62,867 bases of DNA from Paenibacillus sp. (GCA_031181325.1 JAPSKX010000004.1:1-62867), one strand, 5' to 3'. Counted from the first letter of the stretch, positions 15,511-24,462 are shown. Translations and numbers: made by a program. The notes: generated from the sequence alone by a model not told the origin.

Positions 15511-16041
15511 TTGTCGAATCGCAAGAAAGCAGCGAATGTGTATCTTATCTCCGGTCCGCTCGGCGTCGGGAAATCGACCGTCTCGAAGTCGTTGGCTGAC
15601 GCGATGAGCCAATGCGCGCTCATCGAGGGGGATCATCTCCTTCATATCTATCGAGGGGAAACCGAACCGCCTTGGGAGGAACGGCTTCGGCTGGCTTGGC
15701 TGAATATCGTCGCGGTAACGCGCAATATGCTCGGCAATAGCGTCGACGTCGTCATCGATTTCGTCGTCGAGGAAGAGCTTGAATGGTTCCGAGGCCAACT
15801 GTCGGATTTCGACGTGACGCTTCGCTATGCCGTGCTGCACGCGGAGCCGGACATCTTGTCGGCCCGACTCCGCCGGCGAGGCGACGAACAATATCTCGAC
15901 CGTTCGCTCTTCCTGCTGAACAAGCTGAAGGCGTCGCCGGACAACGAGCGGTTCCTTCTGGACGCCGGCCGGAGGCCGGCGGAAGAGCTCGCCGTGGAAA
16001 TTGTAAGGGATCCAAGATTTATAGTAGATGTAAGGGTATGA
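15511..16041 (+). CDS. P-loop nucleotide-binding kinase-like protein
   Basis: Small P-loop NTPase, 176 aa, of the kind that phosphorylates small molecules or nucleosides. Walker A is GPLGVGKST (15-23), followed by ALIEGDHL, a substrate-binding block typical of shikimate- and chloramphenicol-kinase-like proteins, and an Arg-rich lid (LSARLRRRGDEQYLDRS). No ATG is available; TTG 15511 follows GAGGAGG by 8 bp and is used. Its stop overlaps the ATG of an alternative longer start of the next gene. The substrate cannot be told from sequence. Confidence 0.8.
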   Translation: MSNRKKAANVYLISGPLGVGKSTVSKSLADAMSQCALIEGDHLLHIYRGETEPPWEERLRLAWLNIVAVTRNMLGNSVDVVIDFVVEEELEWFRGQLSDFDVTLRYAVLHAEPDILSARLRRRGDEQYLDRSLFLLNKLKASPDNERFLLDAGRRPAEELAVEIVRDPRFIVDVRV

Positions 16042-16055
16042 GAAGGGAAAAGACG

Positions 16056-16520
16056 ATGCGATCGAACGAGGAAATGAATGAGGTAGAAAAACCGGAGGAC
16101 ATTACGGGGATCACTTGTATTTACGTACCGGTACATGATGTGTTCGAGTCTGTGAAATGGTACCGGAAAAATTTGGGATATCAACCGGCAAACGAAGACT
16201 CGATCGGGCCTGGGATGAAGTCGGCCATATTGAATGTGCCCGATCGGAACGGAAATCTGCCTTCGCCTGGCTTGAGGCAAGTCGTGCCGGCCCTGTTCCT
16301 TCAGCAGTCGGACGAAGAAGGCGGGCGATTGCGCTTTACCAGTTCGTTGGACGACGGCCAACCCCATGCAATGGCTTGCTTCATTACGCCGCGAATCGGG
16401 GAGCTGCTCGAACGATTCAGGAATAACGGAGTCAATATTTTAGGAGAACGAATGACCAGCGGGCCCAACGTCACGTTCGCCGATCCTGACGGTAACGTCT
16501 GGGAAGTCTGGCAACCCTAA
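16056..16520 (+). CDS. VOC (glyoxalase/bleomycin-resistance) family protein
   Basis: Single-module vicinal-oxygen-chelate protein, 154 aa. The domain starts at ITCIYVPVHDVFESVKWYRKN and ends FADPDGNVWEVWQP, where Glu in WEVWQ is the usual metal ligand; the paired N-terminal ligand is not evident. ATG 16056 follows AAGGG at good spacing; ATG 16038 overlaps the preceding stop (ATGA) and would add six residues. Members act as fosfomycin/glyoxal-type metalloenzymes or as antibiotic-binding proteins; this one cannot be assigned further. Confidence 0.82.
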   Translation: MRSNEEMNEVEKPEDITGITCIYVPVHDVFESVKWYRKNLGYQPANEDSIGPGMKSAILNVPDRNGNLPSPGLRQVVPALFLQQSDEEGGRLRFTSSLDDGQPHAMACFITPRIGELLERFRNNGVNILGERMTSGPNVTFADPDGNVWEVWQP

Positions 16521-16620
16521 GACGAGATCGGCGCAACCTGTAGACGATGGATTATGCTGTTAAGCTAGCGTTAGGCTTCTCTAACGGTTGGCAGCGGTAC
16601 ACGGCGAGGGGGGGAGAACG

Positions 16621-17166
16621 TTGGTCGCCAACATATGGTCGGGTTCGAAGATCCGATTACGTCCCGTGATCTCATCGGATTGGGAGGCATTCCATGCGAA
16701 CGATCAGGATTCGGAAGGAGCGAGGTTAAGCGATTCCATTTATTTCCCAAGGTCTGAAGCGGGAACGAAGGCTTGGGCGGAACGCGCGGCAGCTCAGGGA
16801 GCCGAAGGGGATCGGACGTTCCTGGCGATCGAAACCTTGGACGGAACGCTCGTCGGGAGTATTTCGACCGCCGATTGCGATTCTCGCAACGGCACCTTTA
16901 AGTACGGCGTTGCGATCTTTCGTGCCTATTGGCGAAAAGGATATGCTTCCGAAGCTGTAAGCATTTTGCTTCGTTACTATTTTCAAGAATTACGGTACCG
17001 GAAAGTCAATGCCTATGTATACGCATTCAATGACGGGTCGCGCGCTTTGCAGGAGCGTCTTGGCTTCGTCCGCGAAGGCATCCTCAGAGAGATGATTTTT
17101 ACGCAGGGCAAGCATTACGACATCTATGTATACGGACAAACCAAAGACGAGTTTGAGAGCAGGTAG
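16621..17166 (+). CDS. GNAT-family N-acetyltransferase
   Basis: Acetyl-CoA-dependent acetyltransferase, 181 aa, most like the RimJ/RimL-type group. Sequence blocks: IRLRPVISSDWEAFHA at the N-terminus, FLAIETLDGTLVGSIS strand pair, the acetyl-CoA loop (YWRKGYASEAV, a Q/RxxGxG/A variant), and the C-terminal ALQERLGFVREGILRE. TTG 16621 follows GAGGGGGGGAG by 6 bp and begins the conserved domain, so I prefer it to TTG 16588. The next gene starts 5 bp after its stop. Confidence 0.88.
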   Translation: MVANIWSGSKIRLRPVISSDWEAFHANDQDSEGARLSDSIYFPRSEAGTKAWAERAAAQGAEGDRTFLAIETLDGTLVGSISTADCDSRNGTFKYGVAIFRAYWRKGYASEAVSILLRYYFQELRYRKVNAYVYAFNDGSRALQERLGFVREGILREMIFTQGKHYDIYVYGQTKDEFESR

Positions 17167-17171
17167 ACCCC

Positions 17172-17936
17172 ATGTGCTTGATCTTATTCGCATATCGGAT
17201 GCATCCGACGTATCGGTTGATCGTGGCGGCGAACCGCGATGAGTTTTACGGCAGGCCGACGGCGCCGGCGCAGTATTGGGAGGACGAGCCTGCCATCCTG
17301 GCCGGGCGGGATTTGCTGAAGATGGGAACGTGGATGGGCGTGACGACGACCGGGCGGTTCGCGGCGCTGACGAACGTACGCAACCCGCGGGAGGACCCGA
17401 GCGGCAAGCGTTCCCGGGGGGAACTTGTGGCCGATTATCTGAAGGGCGACGTTATGCCTAAGCGGTACATGGAACAAGCGGCGCATGTTCGGGACAATTT
17501 CCCGGGCTATAATTTGCTGGTATGGGATCGCGACGAACTCTATTATTACTCCAACGTCGGCGGCGCGCCGGAACGACTCGAACCGGGCGTCTACGGGGTC
17601 AGTAATCACCTGCTGAATACGCCGTGGCCTAAGGTCGTGCGAGGGCGAGAAGGTTTAGCCGTGCTTCTAGAGGGGAACGATGAACAATTGGCGGATCGGT
17701 TATTCGAGCTGCTCCGACATGCGGAGCCCGCGCCGGACGAACGCTTGCCGCGGACCGGCGTATCGCTGGAATGGGAACGCCTGCTGTCGCCGATGTTCGT
17801 CCGAAGCGAGACGTACGCCTATGGGACAAGAACGTCGACGGTCGTCCTGATGAGCGAAGAAGAAATCCGGTTTCAGGAGAGGTCCCGTCCCGAAGAGGGG
17901 GACATGTTGCGAAGTTTTGATGTGAAAATACGGTAG
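17172..17936 (+). CDS. NRDE/TANGO2-family protein
   Basis: Protein of 254 aa with the family N-terminus MCLILFAYRMHPTYRLIVAA followed by NRDEF (21-25), the signature that names the family. Cys2 could become an N-terminal nucleophile, as in Ntn hydrolases, after removal of Met. TANGO2-related proteins have been tied to heme/lipid or Golgi traits in eukaryotes; the bacterial role is unclear. It is packed between an acetyltransferase (5-bp gap) and an ASCH protein (17-bp gap). Confidence 0.9.
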   Translation: MCLILFAYRMHPTYRLIVAANRDEFYGRPTAPAQYWEDEPAILAGRDLLKMGTWMGVTTTGRFAALTNVRNPREDPSGKRSRGELVADYLKGDVMPKRYMEQAAHVRDNFPGYNLLVWDRDELYYYSNVGGAPERLEPGVYGVSNHLLNTPWPKVVRGREGLAVLLEGNDEQLADRLFELLRHAEPAPDERLPRTGVSLEWERLLSPMFVRSETYAYGTRTSTVVLMSEEEIRFQERSRPEEGDMLRSFDVKIR

Positions 17937-17953
17937 AGAAGGGTGGTTGTGGT

Positions 17954-18304
17954 ATGTCCGATGCGAACATCGAAGAATCGCTGCCGCCGAAAACATGCAC
18001 CGTCGAGAAGCTGGTGACGAAGGAGTCCGGGGTGCAGAAGGTCATCGCCGGCACGAAGACCGCCGTGCGTCGTAACGGCCGGTACGCGGATCCGGGGGAG
18101 ACGCTGACGCTGCATGGCCGGAACTTCGTGGTCGAGCGCGTCTACCGGCAGACGCTCGGCGAGCTGACGGACGAGCACGCCCGTCAAGAAGGGTTCGGCA
18201 GCGTAGAAGAGTACAAAGCATCCATCTTATCGTACCACCCCGGCATGCCATGGCTGCCGCACATGAACGTGTGGGTGCACGAGTTTCGCGCAACGGAACA
18301 ATAA
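17954..18304 (+). CDS. ASCH-domain protein
   Basis: Small protein of 116 aa with features of an ASCH domain: VIAGTKTAVRRNGRYADPGE near residues 32-52, an RVYRQTLGELTDEHARQEGF block, and a tail VWVHEFRA. ASCH proteins have a PUA-like RNA-binding fold and some hydrolyse N4-acetylcytidine. Cys14 and two Lys residues are present in the region where catalytic Lys occurs in that enzyme group, but I cannot assign activity. It is the last gene of its strand run and faces the ABC exporter. Confidence 0.75.
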   Translation: MSDANIEESLPPKTCTVEKLVTKESGVQKVIAGTKTAVRRNGRYADPGETLTLHGRNFVVERVYRQTLGELTDEHARQEGFGSVEEYKASILSYHPGMPWLPHMNVWVHEFRATEQ

Positions 18305-18322
18305 GAGCCATCGGTAAGCGGA

Positions 18323-18362
18323 AAGGACAGCCGCCCTCAATTCGCAGGGCTGAGCTGTCCTT
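18323..18362. terminator. Bidirectional terminator between the ASCH gene and ABC exporter
   Basis: AAGGACAGC (18323-18331) pairs exactly with GCTGTCCTT (18354-18362), giving a 9-bp stem with A and T tracts on the two sides. The end of the minus-strand exporter gene lies within the hairpin, so it can serve both convergent transcripts. Confidence 0.65.
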
Positions 18363-20073
18363 CTTCGTTCCGGTCTTCCTTGAGCACGAGCGCGCGATAC
18401 GCCGAGTCGCGCCGCAGCAGCTCCTCGTGCGTCCCCGCTTCCGCGACCTTGCCGTCCATTATGACGAAGATTCGGTCCGCGTTGCGGACGGTGGAGAGCC
18501 GGTGCGCGATGACGACCGTCATCCGGCCGCGGCGCAGCCGATCCAAGCTCGATTGGATGCGCCGCTCCGTCTCCAAGTCGAGCGACGACGTCGCTTCGTC
18601 CAGAATGAGAATCTCCGGGTCCCGGAGCACGGCGCGGGCGATCGCGAGGCGCTGGCGCTGGCCGCCGGATAACGTGACGCCGCGCTCCCCGATGACGGTG
18701 TCGTACCCGTCCGGGAGCTCGCGGAAGAAGTCGTGGATCATCATATCCTTGCATACTTCGACCATACGTTCTTCCGTGATGTCGTCGCGACCGAGCAGCA
18801 GATTCGATCGAATCGTATCCGGGAACAGATAAGGATCCTGGAAGACGACGGTGACGCGCCGCATCCACGCCTCGCGCCGCAGCGCGGGAACCGGTATGCC
18901 GTTCGCGGAGACGACGCCTTCGTCGGCGTCGAAGAAGCGCGCCAGCACGCTCGCGATCGTCGACTTCCCGCTGCCGCTGGAGCCGACGAGGGCGATCTTC
19001 TGCCCGGCCGCGAGCTCCAGATCGATGCCGTTCAAGACGGGACGCTCTCCGTACCGGAAGGAGACCGCATCGAACCGAACCGTACGGATCGGCTCCTCCA
19101 GCGTCTCGTCGCCTTCCCGAATCGCATCGCCGTTCAGCACCTTCCGGATGCGATCGACGGAAGCGAGCTTCGACGACGTCTCCATCGCGTAGTGGTACAA
19201 TCCGCCGAGCGCGTCCATCATGCGCGTCGTGAACTGCGCCGCGATGACGAACGTGCCGATCGAGAGCTGCCGCTCCATGACGAGGTAGCCGCCGAAGCCG
19301 AGCACGAAGAGTAGCGCGCCCCACTTCAGCGGATCGGAGAGCAGCAGTTGCTTGTTGATCAGCTTCCCCTCCGCCATGACGCTGGCGAACAAATCGCCGA
19401 ACTTCGCCCGGTACAGTCCTGCTTCCCAGCCCGTGCGGTGGAAGGCGATCACTTCCCGCGTGGACGAGACGCCTTCCTCCAAATGCACGAGCAGCGCAGA
19501 GCGGGTCCGATTCACTTCGGCGGACGCCTTCTTCCGCAGCGGACCGAATCGGCGGCCGAGGGCGATGTATAGGGCGGAAAATGCGACGATGACGAGCAGC
19601 ATGTACGGGTTCGCGCCGGCCAAGATCGCCGCGATCGTCACAGCCGTAGCAAGCTGCTGCGCGAGCCGCGGCAAATCCTGTCCGCCGAAGTTCGCGCAGG
19701 CGTTCAGATCGTGCGTAAGACGGTACACGTAGTCCGCGGTGCGCTCCTTCTGCAGCGTCCCGGTCGGGATGCGGAACATGCGCTGCATCAGCTGTTCGCC
19801 CATCGACGCGCGAAGCTTCGCGACGGTCAGATGGATGACGTGCGGGCCGAAGGTGAAGAGCAGGGAATAAACCAAGTAGGCGATGCAGATCTGGGTCAGG
19901 ATCGGCCAGAACCGTTCCGATTGCCCGTCGACGAATACGTCGTCTATCATGGATTGTTGGAGCGCGATCGACCATAGATTGGAAAATGCCTCCACCGCCA
20001 TCAGCACGACGGCGGCCGCCAGCATCCCCTTCGCCTTGCGGACATGGGTCCACAGCCAACGAATACTATCCAT
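18337..20073 (-). CDS. ABC exporter half-transporter (permease-ATPase), second subunit
   Basis: Type IV ABC exporter half, 578 aa: an N-terminal membrane domain of about six helices followed by a nucleotide-binding domain. Visible motifs are Walker A GSSGSGKST, Q-loop VVFQDPYLFPD, signature LSGGQRQR, Walker B ILILDEATSSLD and the His switch IAHRLST. The catalytic Glu is intact. Its start overlaps the end of the upstream exporter gene by 8 bp, so the products probably form a heterodimer that extrudes drugs, lipids or peptides. The substrate is not evident. Confidence 0.95.
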   Translation of the reverse strand: MDSIRWLWTHVRKAKGMLAAAVVLMAVEAFSNLWSIALQQSMIDDVFVDGQSERFWPILTQICIAYLVYSLLFTFGPHVIHLTVAKLRASMGEQLMQRMFRIPTGTLQKERTADYVYRLTHDLNACANFGGQDLPRLAQQLATAVTIAAILAGANPYMLLVIVAFSALYIALGRRFGPLRKKASAEVNRTRSALLVHLEEGVSSTREVIAFHRTGWEAGLYRAKFGDLFASVMAEGKLINKQLLLSDPLKWGALLFVLGFGGYLVMERQLSIGTFVIAAQFTTRMMDALGGLYHYAMETSSKLASVDRIRKVLNGDAIREGDETLEEPIRTVRFDAVSFRYGERPVLNGIDLELAAGQKIALVGSSGSGKSTIASVLARFFDADEGVVSANGIPVPALRREAWMRRVTVVFQDPYLFPDTIRSNLLLGRDDITEERMVEVCKDMMIHDFFRELPDGYDTVIGERGVTLSGGQRQRLAIARAVLRDPEILILDEATSSLDLETERRIQSSLDRLRRGRMTVVIAHRLSTVRNADRIFVIMDGKVAEAGTHEELLRRDSAYRALVLKEDRNEEGQLSPAN

Positions 20074-21865
20074 ATGCCGCCGCCTCCTTCGTCTCGGCTC
20101 CGGAGGCCAATCGGTAGAGCGCTCCTCGGCTTCGCATGAGCTCCTCGTAGCCGCCGATCTCCGCGACCCGTCCGTGCTCGATGACGGCGATGCGGTCGAA
20201 ATCCTTGACCGTCGTGAGACGGTGCGCGACGGCGATGACGGTCCGGCCGATCAGGAACGTCCCGAACATCTTCTGCACTTCCGCTTCGCTGACGTTGTCG
20301 AGCGCGGACGTCGCTTCGTCGAGCAGGACGATCGCCGGATCGTGAACGACCATGCGCGCGATGGCGATGCGCTGCTTCTGGCCGCCCGACAGCTTCACGC
20401 CGCGCTCCCCGACGATCGTGTCGTAGCCGTCCGGCAGCGCGGCGATGAACTCGTGCGCGAACGCGGCCTTCGCCGCCGCTTCGACTTCCTCGTTAGATGC
20501 GTCGGGCCTCCCGAAGCGGATATTTTCCTTGACGGTGGACCCGAAGATGTACGTATCCTGAAACACGTAACCCAAGGCGCCGCGAAGCGTCTCGAACGAC
20601 AGCTCCCGCAGCGGGACGCCGTCGAGGGTGATCCGCCCTTCGGTAGGATCGTAGAATCGCCCGACGAGCTTAAGCAACGTAGATTTCCCGTTGCCGCTCG
20701 CGCCGACGATCGCGAGCCGTTCGCCGGCGCGCACGTCGAGCGTCAGGCCTTGCAGCACGTTCCGCTGGCCGGGATAGGCGAAGGAGACATTTTCGAAATG
20801 CAGATGCCCTTCGACCCGCTCGAGCGGCGTCGGCCGCTCCGCTTCTTCCACCTGCGGCCGCAGCTGCGCGAACCGGTACAGCCGCTCCGCCTGGTACATT
20901 AACACCTTCTGCTCGGTCACGTTCGTCACGACGGCGGTCAAGCGATGCATGGCCGTGAAGTAATAGAGCAGGAAGGAGACGAAGTTCCCGACCGTAATGC
21001 CGCCGGTTTGCAGCAGGTGAAATCCGTAGATGAAGATGGCGACGCCGCCGATATTGTACGTAATGCGCCGGTTCGTCCCGCGAAGGTACGCGTACCAATA
21101 CGTACGAATCATGCTGGCGTTGAACGCGTTCAGCCTGTGAAGGTATCTTCCGAGATCCCATCGCTCCGCGGAGAACGCCCGCAGCTCCGAGATCGCCGAG
21201 ACGCTCTCGTACGCCTTCCGATTTTCCTCGACCCGGCGTTCGGCCATCCGCTTGCCGGAGATCGAGGCTTTCCGCTCGAGCATCGGACCGAAAATATAAT
21301 ACAACAGGAAGCAGGGAAGGACGATAAGCGATAAGCGCGGGCTGGTCGCGATCATGATCGCCACAGAGAAGAGGGAGAAGATCAGTCCTTGGACGAACCA
21401 TGGGAATTGATTGCGGTACAAGTTCTGCAGCGAGGCGACTTCGGTGTTGAGGAACGACAGCGTCTGACCGACGGGATGCTGTTCGTAGTAAGCGAAGCCG
21501 AGCCGGCGCAGATGCCGCACCATCGCATATTGGACGTCGCGCGACGTCTTCTCCTGCAGATGCCTTCGGATCAGGTTCTGGGCCATGCCGACGACGACGA
21601 CGATCGCAAGGACGACGAATAAGCCCAATAGCAGTCGGTAGAACAGCGAGCGATCCGCATTCGGCAATACGTCGTCGATGAACAGCTGAACGAATTTCGG
21701 GACGAGCAGCTCCGCGGCGGAGAGGACGGACATCGTGCAGAGCAGGAGGAGCAGCAGCCGGAGATGCGGCTTCAAGTAAGAAAGACACCATAGATAGACG
21801 GTCCAGAGCGAGACGCTGCGTTCGTCGCTTCCCGGCGAATCGATAGACTTAGGCGGTTGGTGCAT
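20066..21865 (-). CDS. ABC exporter half-transporter (permease-ATPase), first subunit
   Basis: Partner of the gene above, 599 aa, with an N-terminal cytosolic segment, about six membrane helices and one ATPase domain: Walker A GASGNGKST, Q-loop YVFQDTYIFGS, signature LSGGQKQR, Walker B IVLLDEATSALD, His switch VAHRLTT. Both subunits keep the catalytic Glu, so neither ATPase site looks degenerate. I chose ATG 21865, preceded by AAGGGG, because the promoter found at 21894-21922 would start RNA downstream of the earlier ATG 21895. Confidence 0.94.
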   Translation of the reverse strand: MHQPPKSIDSPGSDERSVSLWTVYLWCLSYLKPHLRLLLLLLCTMSVLSAAELLVPKFVQLFIDDVLPNADRSLFYRLLLGLFVVLAIVVVVGMAQNLIRRHLQEKTSRDVQYAMVRHLRRLGFAYYEQHPVGQTLSFLNTEVASLQNLYRNQFPWFVQGLIFSLFSVAIMIATSPRLSLIVLPCFLLYYIFGPMLERKASISGKRMAERRVEENRKAYESVSAISELRAFSAERWDLGRYLHRLNAFNASMIRTYWYAYLRGTNRRITYNIGGVAIFIYGFHLLQTGGITVGNFVSFLLYYFTAMHRLTAVVTNVTEQKVLMYQAERLYRFAQLRPQVEEAERPTPLERVEGHLHFENVSFAYPGQRNVLQGLTLDVRAGERLAIVGASGNGKSTLLKLVGRFYDPTEGRITLDGVPLRELSFETLRGALGYVFQDTYIFGSTVKENIRFGRPDASNEEVEAAAKAAFAHEFIAALPDGYDTIVGERGVKLSGGQKQRIAIARMVVHDPAIVLLDEATSALDNVSEAEVQKMFGTFLIGRTVIAVAHRLTTVKDFDRIAVIEHGRVAEIGGYEELMRSRGALYRLASGAETKEAAAYG

Positions 21866-21893
21866 AGAACACCCCTTCCGAAGGATAGTGTCC

Positions 21894-21922
21894 ATTTTAT
21901 GGAATCGGATTCATGCTGTCAA
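21894..21922 (-). promoter_or_regulatory. Sigma-A-type promoter of the ABC exporter operon
   Basis: On the minus strand a perfect -35 TTGACA (21917-21922) and -10 TAAAAT (21894-21899) are spaced by 17 bp. The predicted start near 21887 leaves about 20 nt of leader before ATG 21865. Confidence 0.8.
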
Positions 21923-21984
21923 TAGAAAGAGATGACCGACTCTCATGAGCCGCTTGGCCGGCATCGGATCTGCGGCCGACCATA

Positions 21985-22013
21985 TCGCCAGTTAACGACG
22001 ACGATATTATAAT
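21985..22013 (+). promoter_or_regulatory. Promoter for the mini-ORF and unknown gene
   Basis: TCGCCA (21985-21990), a 17-bp spacer and a consensus TATAAT (22008-22013). The transcript would begin near 22020 and carry the 23-codon ORF and then the 267-aa gene. Confidence 0.6.
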
Positions 22014-22050
22014 GTTCATAGAGACGCGCGGTTTCCGGCGGGAGGAGGTG

Positions 22051-22122
22051 ATGACTGAGGGGACGAGGTGCAGCGATAATCGAAAGATCGAATGCAACAA
22101 TCCATTCTGTCGGTTCCATTAG
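22051..22122 (+). CDS. Possible 23-aa Cys-containing peptide or leader ORF
   Basis: A 23-codon frame starts at ATG 22051 directly behind GGGAGGAGG, one of the strongest ribosome sites in the window. The peptide is short and polar with Cys7, Cys15 and Cys20 and a final His, and no hydrophobic segment. It lies between a TATAAT promoter and the start of the next gene 36 bp downstream. It may be a regulatory leader or a small metal- or thiol-type peptide. Length alone makes coding uncertain. Confidence 0.35.
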   Translation: MTEGTRCSDNRKIECNNPFCRFH

Positions 22123-22157
22123 GTTGATTCTATCATAAGGATCGGGAGGGATTCATT

Positions 22158-22961
22158 ATGACGATTGCCGACGTACAACGAACGCTCGATTTCATCCAAT
22201 CCGTAGAACTTCGAATTCCGGATGTAAGCGTCATGCGCTTGACCGACGCGGGTACGGAAGCAGGCACAGGGGCGGTCGCCGACGCGGCCAAGCAGGACGA
22301 CGGCAGCCTTGGGCGAGCCGACATCGCAGCGGGCAGCCTCATCTCCTTCGTGGCTGGCTTATCCGACCAGGTACGGCAAGACGTGCTGGATTCCACGCTG
22401 TTCGCGCAGTTCGCGGCTAACACGGAATACGATCGCGGGACGCAAGCGAATCAATGGTACTACACCTATCTGTCTACGCTCGGGAGCATCGCCTGGACGG
22501 TGCAGGGCTTCGACTTCCATCAATACAATGTATCGAGCGGCAGGTTCATGCTGGACGCCGTCGTGCTCGACATCGTGAAAGCCGCGTTCGCGACCGACGA
22601 ATACGAGATTGTCAATTCGAGCATCGATGCGCTGAAGAAGCTGAAGGGCGACGACGACCGCATTCAGCTGCTCGGCCACAGCGCCGTGAAGCAGGACGCG
22701 GGCAACTTCCAGGTCGGGGCCGTCACCGAAACCGACGGCGCCGTCGCGCTGCATGCGTTAGGCGCGTACTTCGTCTCGCCCGACAGCGATACGGACTTCC
22801 TCTTCACTCTTTACGAAGGCTCGAGCACCCAGATTTTCACTGGCGTCCAATCGATGACGCTGAACGAAGCGTTGTATGCGAACTACCGGAATGCCGTCTC
22901 GAACCGACTCGGCGAGAACGCGAAGGCTTTCGTCCGGTCCGTTCCGCTATCCGGCACCTAA
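22158..22961 (+). CDS. Protein of unknown function, 267 aa
   Basis: I do not recognise the family. The protein has no signal peptide or membrane segment and is acidic, with Asp/Glu spread through it. The N-terminal third is Ala/Gly/Asp-rich; the middle contains an aromatic block (NQWYYTYLSTLGSIAWTVQG, then FDFHQYNVSS); the C-terminal third alternates beta-strand-like stretches (FQVGAVTETDGAVALHALGA, DFLFTLYEGSSTQIFTG). GGGAGG precedes ATG 22158. It probably forms its own transcript with the 23-codon ORF. Confidence 0.75.
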   Translation: MTIADVQRTLDFIQSVELRIPDVSVMRLTDAGTEAGTGAVADAAKQDDGSLGRADIAAGSLISFVAGLSDQVRQDVLDSTLFAQFAANTEYDRGTQANQWYYTYLSTLGSIAWTVQGFDFHQYNVSSGRFMLDAVVLDIVKAAFATDEYEIVNSSIDALKKLKGDDDRIQLLGHSAVKQDAGNFQVGAVTETDGAVALHALGAYFVSPDSDTDFLFTLYEGSSTQIFTGVQSMTLNEALYANYRNAVSNRLGENAKAFVRSVPLSGT

Positions 22962-23072
22962 GGGAAGAAGGGAACCGATACGTCGAAAATGCTCCGATGC
23001 CGCGCGCCGAACGGCTCCGAAACCGCCGTCAAACTCCCCATCGCGAACAGCGCTAGGAAGCAATGCTATGTT

Positions 23073-23086
23073 ATAGCGAGCGCTAT
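23073..23086. promoter_or_regulatory. Palindrome ATAGCG-AG-CGCTAT upstream of GH105
   Basis: A 6-bp perfect inverted repeat with 2-bp centre lies about 100 bp upstream of TATAAT (23190-23195), the likely -10 for the GH105 gene. Its symmetry fits a LacI- or GntR-type operator. No other gene feature is seen in 22962-23234. Confidence 0.3.
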
Positions 23087-23234
23087 CAACCTGACGATAG
23101 GAATCGCGAGATCCTTATCCACGGCTTCGATTTAGAAATGTCCTAGTAAATTATGAGATTGTCATGTAACACTCCATGGAAGGGACATCTATAATGAAGT
23201 CATGCCTATCGACAGGACGGGGAGGAATGACGAG

Positions 23235-24275
23235 ATGTCGGAAGTAAGCGAAGTATTGGATCGCGTCGCGGAGCGAACGCTGCAGCTAAGCCGGGAGCAC
23301 GCGGGAGCGGAGAGCGATCCGGTGCATTGGCGCTGGGCGCGATGGGACTGGAGCATGGGGGTAGCATTCTATGGATTGTGCGCCGCGGCGACGAAGCGAG
23401 GCAATGAGGCGTGGCCCGAGGAGATGCGGCAATGGATCGATGCGCGGCTCGATAAGGGTGCGGGCAACCTCACTGTGAATTCGACCGCGGTGCTGCATGG
23501 CGTGCTTCATCTCGACCCGGCGGGAGTGGAGCTGAGATACGAGCGGCTTTGCCGTCAATACGATCATTATTTACTGTATGCGCAAGCGAGAACGCCGAGC
23601 GGCGCGATTCCTCATGCGCTGACCGGTCAAGGGTATGACGATCAGATCTGGGCGGATACGTTATTCGTGAGCGTCGTTTATTTGGCGAGACGCGGCGCGT
23701 TGTTAGGCGATGTACGGTATTCGGAGGAAGCGGTTCGTCAGCTGCTCGTTCATATGACGCGGCTGCGGGATGACGCCAGTCGTCTGTATTTTCACGGTTG
23801 GAACGACGTGCTGGGCAAGCCGCTGGGGCAGCTATGGGGCAGGGGCAACGCATGGATCGCCGTCAGCGTCGTAGAAATTCTGCAATACATACCCGACGCT
23901 CCGGAGAAGGGTCAGATCCTGACGATGCTGCACGAACAATTGGAAGCGCTCGAACGGCTGCAGGCGGAGAACGGCATGTGGAGAACCGTGCTCGACCGCG
24001 AGGAATCGTATCAGGAAACGTCCGTCACCGTCGGCATCGCGTTCGCCGTCGCCAAGGGCATTCGACTCGGACTGGTCGATCCGAGGTTCGCGGGGATGGG
24101 ACGGAAGGCGTTGTCCGCCGTGCTCGAGCGCATCGACGCAGAGGGGAACGTGCGGGAAGGCTCGAGCGGAACTGCGATTCAGGACGACTACGAAGGCTAC
24201 AATGCGATCCCCTACGACGTGACGCCGTTCAACCAGGGCTTAACGATGTTAGCGATAAGCGAGTCTCTCGATTAG
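23235..24275 (+). CDS. GH105 unsaturated rhamnogalacturonyl/glucuronyl hydrolase
   Basis: Cytosolic hydrolase, 346 aa, that would remove the unsaturated uronic acid from oligosaccharides made by polysaccharide lyases, adding water to the double bond. The family alpha6/alpha6-barrel blocks are WDWSMGVAFYGL near the N-terminus, YDDQIWADTLFVSVVYLARR with the catalytic Asp in WAD, YFHGWND and LWGRGNAWIAVSVVEIL. Start ATG 23235 has GGGGAGG upstream; the longer frame from 23202 lacks a site. It is a single-gene unit ended by the hairpin at 24338-24375. Confidence 0.88.
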   Translation: MSEVSEVLDRVAERTLQLSREHAGAESDPVHWRWARWDWSMGVAFYGLCAAATKRGNEAWPEEMRQWIDARLDKGAGNLTVNSTAVLHGVLHLDPAGVELRYERLCRQYDHYLLYAQARTPSGAIPHALTGQGYDDQIWADTLFVSVVYLARRGALLGDVRYSEEAVRQLLVHMTRLRDDASRLYFHGWNDVLGKPLGQLWGRGNAWIAVSVVEILQYIPDAPEKGQILTMLHEQLEALERLQAENGMWRTVLDREESYQETSVTVGIAFAVAKGIRLGLVDPRFAGMGRKALSAVLERIDAEGNVREGSSGTAIQDDYEGYNAIPYDVTPFNQGLTMLAISESLD

Positions 24276-24337
24276 ATCGGAACGTACCCAAACCTGCGTA
24301 TTCTGTATTATACAGTCATTCATTCAGACGGCGAAGC

Positions 24338-24380
24338 ACGCCTCGAACTCCCTCGGCAGAGGCGGTTCGGGGCGTTTTCT
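24338..24380 (+). terminator. Terminator after GH105
   Basis: ACGCCTCGAAC (24338-24348) pairs with GTTCGGGGCGT (24365-24375) over 11 bp with one G-T pair, followed by TTTTCT. Confidence 0.8.
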
Positions 24381-24415
24381 AATGATTGTGCGTCGATATG
24401 GAACCGATCCGCCTA

Positions 24416-24462
24416 TTGAAAGCGGTTTTAAATTGGTCTATAATCCCATTGAAACGTTTCGA
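24416..24462 (+). promoter_or_regulatory. Promoter and LacI-type operator of the sulfatase gene
   Basis: TTGAAA (24416-24421), 17-bp spacer and TATAAT (24439-24444) form a near-consensus promoter. Four bp later begins TTGAAACGTTTCGA (24449-24462), whose core GAAACGTTTC is a perfect palindrome, over the expected start of transcription. That is the classical place for LacI-family repression. Confidence 0.75.

Noticed and set aside
18227-20059. Open frame of 610 codons in another minus-strand frame of the ABC exporter
   Set aside because: It is the frame-shifted shadow of the Walker-motif-bearing exporter gene on the same strand and has no domain of its own.
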